A stretch of DNA of 64,000 nucleotides from Desulfoluna spongiiphila (lineage in GTDB: Bacteria; Desulfobacterota; Desulfobacteria; Desulfobacterales; Desulfolunaceae): contig NZ_FMUX01000015.1 in NCBI RefSeq assembly GCF_900101345.1, forward strand, positions 100,617 to 164,616, given 5' to 3'. The notes under the pieces were generated by a model. That model was not told the origin of the DNA. It ran no database searches and was given only the letters and a program-made list of their open reading frames with translations. Below are positions 60,223 through 64,000 of the stretch, in pieces (positions within the stretch are counted from its first letter, which is position 1; each line of letters begins with the position of its first letter). The translations under genes and the position numbers were made by a program.

Positions 60223-60969
60223 TCAGGCTGGCAGGTCCCGATGGTGAAAAAGGAACTTGCCCTGCTTCCTGCACTCCGCCCAGAACATGTTGGAGCCGTC
60301 AAGGGCGGGCTCTTTGGGGATGGGCTGGGCCACGGCCCCTGCCATGGTGGCCTCGCTGATCTTTCCATCCGTCACAAACTCCCTGCCGGCCTGGCGAACA
60401 GCCTCATGGATGGCGGCCACCTCTTTGGGAAGAAGGTCTTCCATGGCCAGGATATAGGAGTTGGGCCGCAGGAGCTCCCCTGCGTAGTCGGCCTGAAAGT
60501 TCTTGCAGATACGTTTCACATGATCCACAAGCCCGTCAAAGTTGTCCATCTCCCAGAATCCGCAGACGCTCATAAGAAAAAGGCTCGGAATTTTTGAGAT
60601 GCGGGACTTGTGACGGTAATGGCCGTCCACCATTTCAAACTCGGGCTCCACAAGGGGGATGATCCGATCGGTGAAGGTCTTCATCTGGGCCGTCATCCCG
60701 TCCACATACAGGGGCGTGGCAAGAATGAGCACATCGGAGGCCGCCACCTGCTCCAGGATTTCCGGCATATCGTCCTTGTGGATGCACTCCCCGGGGGTGC
60801 GCACCCAGCAGTTGAAGCACCCGTCGCAATACCTGATCTTTTTATCGGCCACATTGAACTGTTCCACCTCAGCTCCCGCTTCAGCAGCCCCTTCAAGGAA
60901 CAGGTTCAACAGCAAATGAGTCATTCCCTTTTTCTTTGTCGGGCTTCCGTTTACAGCCAGAATCTTCAT
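60223..60969 (-). CDS. Iron-sulfur flavoprotein (Isf-like NADPH-dependent FMN reductase)
   Basis: 248 residues with a flavodoxin-like fold: NGSPTKKKGMTHLLL (FMN phosphate loop) at 6-20 and LILATPLYVDGMTAQMKTFTDR. A compact cysteine cluster, YCDGCFNCWVRTPGEC (Cx2Cx2Cx7C), matches the 4Fe-4S motif of Isf proteins from anaerobes. These transfer electrons from ferredoxin, for example to O2 or H2O2. ATG 60969 starts the conserved protein; the frame extends to 61044. Confidence 0.9.
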   Translation of the reverse strand: MKILAVNGSPTKKKGMTHLLLNLFLEGAAEAGAEVEQFNVADKKIRYCDGCFNCWVRTPGECIHKDDMPEILEQVAASDVLILATPLYVDGMTAQMKTFTDRIIPLVEPEFEMVDGHYRHKSRISKIPSLFLMSVCGFWEMDNFDGLVDHVKRICKNFQADYAGELLRPNSYILAMEDLLPKEVAAIHEAVRQAGREFVTDGKISEATMAGAVAQPIPKEPALDGSNMFWAECRKQGKFLFHHRDLPA

Positions 60970-61156
60970 GCTCTCTCTCCTTATCAAAGCAATGGGATAA
61001 GATACTGTCATTCCCGGACGCATCACCGACCAGGCCACAATCAACGGGAAAGACAGGTTTTATGAGTGTCAGGCTGCCACAAACCCCGTCAAATAGCAAA
61101 GACGTACCCCATAAAAAAGCGCGATCCACGCAATAAGGAAAAGAGCATATCACAGC

Positions 61157-61639
61157 TCATGCCGGCAGCCCGCGTTCCACCCCGCCCATGGTTTTCCTCC
61201 TGCAAACCATGCGGGTCTCTCTCCAGCCCATCCGGTTGTAAAATCCCAGGGCCTCAAGGTTGGTTTGATCGGCGAGGAGCTGAAGCCTCAGGGCGCCATG
61301 ACTCTCAGCCCAGATCTCCACAGAGGAGAGAAGCATGGCACCCAGGCCTTTGCCCCTGTGATCCTCGGCAACCACAAGGTCCTCTACCAGGGCCGAGAGC
61401 CCCCCTTCGGCTGTGGACACAAGGCACTGGGCGCTGCACATCCCGACGATACGGCCCCCGGATTCCACACACTGGATCACCGAACCCTCCAGGCCCATGA
61501 GCATGCGCAGCCCCCGGCCCTGGATTTCCGGATCAATGGTAAAATCCTGTTCCAGGGCGAACAGAACCCCAAGGAGGGACACCAGCTGCCCGATGTCCCC
61601 TTCCCGTGCCTGCCTCAGCCGATACCGGCGATCTCTCAT
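61157..61639 (-). CDS. GNAT-family N-acetyltransferase
   Basis: 160 residues, with the acetyl-CoA loop VVAEDHRGKGLGAMLLSS (motif A, Q/RxxGxG type) near 100-117 and LEALGFYNRMGW (C-terminal GNAT strand-helix). Substrate unknown. The gene begins just after the 2Fe-2S protein gene; a TTG at 61654 would overlap it, so ATG 61639 is chosen. Confidence 0.92.
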   Translation of the reverse strand: MRDRRYRLRQAREGDIGQLVSLLGVLFALEQDFTIDPEIQGRGLRMLMGLEGSVIQCVESGGRIVGMCSAQCLVSTAEGGLSALVEDLVVAEDHRGKGLGAMLLSSVEIWAESHGALRLQLLADQTNLEALGFYNRMGWRETRMVCRRKTMGGVERGLPA

Positions 61640-61643
61640 CGCC

Positions 61644-61964
61644 TCAGGCCTCAACGGCCGTCAAGAGATACGCATCCGCCACCGTGCCCTCTTCAATGGC
61701 GTCGAGAACCGCGTCGATGGCCTCTTCGGAGTCGATGCCCCCATACCAGTGATTTTCAGGATAAACCACCAGGATAGGCCCCCGCTCACACTGCTTGAGG
61801 CACCCGGTACTCGACAGAAGCACATCGCCCATGCCGCGGTCCAGGATCTCCTCTTCAATGTACTGAAGAAGGGACACCGAGCCTTTTTTGTGGCAGAGCC
61901 CCTGGGGTTCCCCTGAGACTCGGTAACTTGCACACACAAAAATATGATGTTTCGGACATTCCAT
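61644..61964 (-). CDS. Thioredoxin-fold 2Fe-2S ferredoxin-like protein
   Basis: 106 residues. Cluster ligands are Cys11 and Cys24 (C-x12-C) and Cys55 and Cys59 (CLKQC), the pattern of thioredoxin-like 2Fe-2S ferredoxins. Later YPENHWYGG is also typical. AAAGGAG 6 bases before ATG fixes the start. Such proteins occur in many nif regions, and NifB lies next upstream. Confidence 0.92.
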   Translation of the reverse strand: MECPKHHIFVCASYRVSGEPQGLCHKKGSVSLLQYIEEEILDRGMGDVLLSSTGCLKQCERGPILVVYPENHWYGGIDSEEAIDAVLDAIEEGTVADAYLLTAVEA

Positions 61965-62034
61965 GGTCTGCTCCTTTATTCTATGAGTGTAATGGTTCAA
62001 CTGTGGCTTCTATGGTTAAAGTGCATAAAAGAAA

Positions 62035-62206
62035 GCCTCCGGCGGCCCTGCCGGGGGCCAAACTTTTAAAAAGTTTGACAAACAGGTCTTAAGCAAGCCT
62101 TTCCAGGCTCCGCCGAAATAATCTCCACTTTTTCACATTAGAAACGTTTTTTTGCGGAGCTTTTTTTCAAAAAAGCGACCCGCCGGAGACAAGCTGAATA
62201 GTTACA
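62035..62206. repeat. Full modular element, B end to C end (second copy)
   Basis: Nearly identical to 32477-32631: B hairpin, TTTAAAAAGTTTGACAAACA, TCCACTTTTTCACATT and AAAAAGCGACCCGCCGG, then AAGCTGAATAGTTAC. It fills the gap between NifB and the ferredoxin-like gene; the 100 bases after it (62207-62306) show no gene. Confidence 0.88.
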
Positions 62207-62306
62207 TGTAGTTCACGATTTTCTGCTCGATTTTCTCACCCTTCGGGAGAGAGCATTCACCGATGGCGTAGCCGGTAGACAAAGATGCCGCGACTACGGG
62301 GTTCCA

Positions 62307-63626
62307 TCACCCGCACCCCATGCCCATACCGGAACACGCCTCTCCTCGCCGCCTCGGGGTACGTTTCACCATGCCGTCAAGGCTCCTGCCATCAAACACC
62401 GCTGCCAGGGCCTCATCGATGAGACCTTCAATGACATGCACATCCACGCCGCTTTCCGTCATGGCTTTGCGGGGCGCGTCCCCGATGCCGCTGACAAGGA
62501 GGGTGGAGCAGTCGGCAAGGCGCCCTGCGAGTTCACGCCACCGTTCGGCACCGGTGCCAGCCCCCGGGGTGTCCCGGGTCTCCAGATAAACGAACTTTCC
62601 CTTTTTTTTGCCGAACACCCTCAGCTCCACGGCCTCGCCCAGATGCTGATTCACCAGCAACCCTTCCATGGAGGCCACAGCCACAAAGGGCCGGTCACTG
62701 TGGGTGGTCCGGCAACTCTCTTCCGGAGACTCCCACACGGAGTCGGGCACCTCGGGCATGAGCTCACACGCCTTGAGTTTTTCCATGAGCCCGGTGTCCT
62801 GAACGTCACCCAGACACCCCACGGCGTCGGCACGACACCGGGCGCAATGGGTCATCTGCCGGATATGGGCCCCGGCCTTTTTCCTGACGGCGGCAACATC
62901 CTCAGTGGAGGGCTCCCTGATGTGGGCAAAGGCCGAGCCTTTGTTTTCATGGAAGGGCAGGCAGTTGAAGATATCTACCCCGAGCCCTGCCACTGTCTTT
63001 GCGATCTCCACGATGTGATGGTCATTGATCCCCGGGATCATGATGGCGTTGACCTTCACCATGATCCCTGCCTTTTTCAGGGCCTTGATGGCACCAAGCT
63101 GACGCTCCATGAGCAGGGCAGCGCCCGCCTGGGAACCGATGACCCGCTTGCCATCCCGCACCCAGGCATAGACTTCCGCCCCCACGGCCGGGTCCACGGC
63201 GTTGACCGTGACGGTCACATGGCCGGTGTCCAGTGCGACCAGATCATCGATGAAGGGCGCAATGCCCAGCCCGTTGGTGGCCAGGCAGAGGATCACCTCC
63301 GGGTAGGCCTGCCGAACCAGGCGCAGGGTCTCCATGGTCTGGGAAGGGTTGGCAAAAGGGTCCCCGGGCCCGGCGATGCCCACCACCGAGATGTTCTTCT
63401 TTGCCTCGAACACATGCTCCAGGTACACCAGGGCCTGATACGGTGAGAGCACCCCGCTGGTAACCCCGGGGCGGCTCTCATTGACGCAGTCGAATTTCCG
63501 GTCGCAGAACCGGCACTGGATGTTGCACCGGGGGGCCACCGGCAGGTGGACCCGCCCGAAACGCTTGCGGGCATTGACGTTAAAACAGGGATGATTGACG
63601 CTGTTGATATCCTTATCTGGTTTCAT
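62307..63626 (-). CDS. nifB: Nitrogenase cofactor biosynthesis protein NifB
   Basis: 439 residues. The radical SAM domain begins HLPVAPRCNIQCRFCDRKFD (Cx3Cx2C) and carries NESRPGVTSGVL, both NifB-specific. A C-terminal NifX-like domain (about 318-410: FVAVASMEGLLVNQHLGEA) follows, and the tail ends in GMGMGCG. It makes the NifB-co precursor of FeMo-co. AGGAGAG before ATG 63626 fixes the start. No nifHDK is in the window, so the host is probably a diazotroph with those genes elsewhere. Confidence 0.94.
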   Translation of the reverse strand: MKPDKDINSVNHPCFNVNARKRFGRVHLPVAPRCNIQCRFCDRKFDCVNESRPGVTSGVLSPYQALVYLEHVFEAKKNISVVGIAGPGDPFANPSQTMETLRLVRQAYPEVILCLATNGLGIAPFIDDLVALDTGHVTVTVNAVDPAVGAEVYAWVRDGKRVIGSQAGAALLMERQLGAIKALKKAGIMVKVNAIMIPGINDHHIVEIAKTVAGLGVDIFNCLPFHENKGSAFAHIREPSTEDVAAVRKKAGAHIRQMTHCARCRADAVGCLGDVQDTGLMEKLKACELMPEVPDSVWESPEESCRTTHSDRPFVAVASMEGLLVNQHLGEAVELRVFGKKKGKFVYLETRDTPGAGTGAERWRELAGRLADCSTLLVSGIGDAPRKAMTESGVDVHVIEGLIDEALAAVFDGRSLDGMVKRTPRRRGEACSGMGMGCG

Positions 63627-63723
63627 GGCTCTCTCCTGTAATCTCTGTAAACATCCCGCCTGGAGCAAGATGATCCGCCGTGGACAAATGCGCGAATGAC
63701 GAGGCATTCGCACATCTTTTATT

Positions 63724-63990
63724 GTCACTATTCAGCCTATATCTCCGGTTGCTGAACGTTTGCCTGATAGTATAAAGATGGGTTTTACAAACAGGCATTA
63801 ATGGCTCTTCTTGAATGAAGTTTGGGCCTTGGTTATCGTTTGGCCACGCCCTTCGAATAAACCGAGAAAAATCCACCGAACCGGAACGTCGCACTCCGGT
63901 ACGGCTTTTAGTCCGTCGTTACCCGAGCCGCACCGGAGTGCGCGCTCCAGGGGACACGGGTGTTCGGGGGGGGGGGGGGGGGGGGGGATG
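63724..63990 (-). repeat. Decayed B end plus GCACTCC-hairpin block with G22 tract
   Basis: ACTATTCAGCC and a worn B module (63724-63800) are followed by the same hairpin block seen at 560-690 in inverse orientation (GTCGTTACCCGAGCCGCACC), ending in a run of 22 G (63966-63987). A hairpin TGCGCGAATG/CATTCGCACA lies before it at 63687-63714. No gene is supported to the right edge. Confidence 0.75.
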
Positions 63991-64000
63991 TAAACAGGCC

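Noticed and set aside
63630..63760. Sigma-54 or NifA site before nifB
   Set aside because: GG and GC pairs and TGT/ACA halves were found only with wrong spacing.

Overview
The window looks like a chromosomal segment of a GC-rich, anaerobic, Gram-negative bacterium, most likely a sulfate-reducer-type Desulfobacterota (formerly Deltaproteobacteria). The signs are: a complete futalosine-type menaquinone pathway; a PASTA-domain gene between rsmB and rpe; a TRAP transporter; a NifB with an Fe-S flavoprotein and a 2Fe-2S protein nearby; SecA and ClpA of proteobacterial type; and a PaaK-type CoA ligase paired with an ACT-domain protein. A Desulfoluna-like genus is plausible but cannot be proven from the sequence alone. 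No rRNA, tRNA, CRISPR array, prophage or transposase gene was seen.

Layout. 0-1.7 kb: the left edge of a GNAT-like gene, two repeat elements and an EamA exporter. 2.0-7.8 kb: def-fmt, rsmB, a PASTA protein, rpe and aroQ. 7.8-15.6 kb: a TetR regulator and six menaquinone genes (mqnB, mqnD on +; mqnA, mqnX, mqnC, mqnE on -). AroQ feeds chorismate to MqnA. The mqnE promoter overlaps a tandem palindromic operator. 15.9-18.9 kb: a hotdog thioesterase and an unrecognised three-gene cluster (ParA-like ATPase with an altered Walker A, a small acidic protein, a zinc-ribbon protein). 19.6-23.9 kb: an acidic-repeat SUMF1 protein, an M24 peptidase and XerD, bracketed by two 360-bp inverted composite repeats. 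24.7-31.9 kb: a SHOCT membrane protein, galE, a CpsB-type phosphatase, a crotonase, paaK plus an ACT protein, and a SprT-like/DUF2786 protein. 32-40 kb: a HIT protein, the N-degron operon clpS-clpA-aat, secA and an M23 peptidase. 40-44 kb: dctP-dctQ-dctM with a TetR gene, both with matching operators. 44-48.5 kb: argC, two small phasin-like genes, a CapA-type protein and a NifX-like protein. 48.9-53.9 kb: a giant pseudokinase-AAA-GAF-LuxR regulator split by a frameshift in a G6 tract. 54-60 kb: a Dus enzyme, a rhomboid protease, a Cys-containing small protein and two sodium-coupled transporters in tandem. 60.2-63.6 kb: an Fe-S flavoprotein, a GNAT enzyme, a 2Fe-2S protein and NifB.

Intergenic space is unusually rich in repeats. 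One modular family is bounded by GCCTCCGGCGG inverted ends, in about 14 full, half or decayed copies. A second, REP-like family has a GGTGCAC..GTGCACC core and includes a 202-bp tandem array. A third carries a length-variable C/G homopolymer (8 versus 22). There is also an eight-copy heptamer array between dctP and dctQ. Many short reading frames in these regions come only from the repeats.
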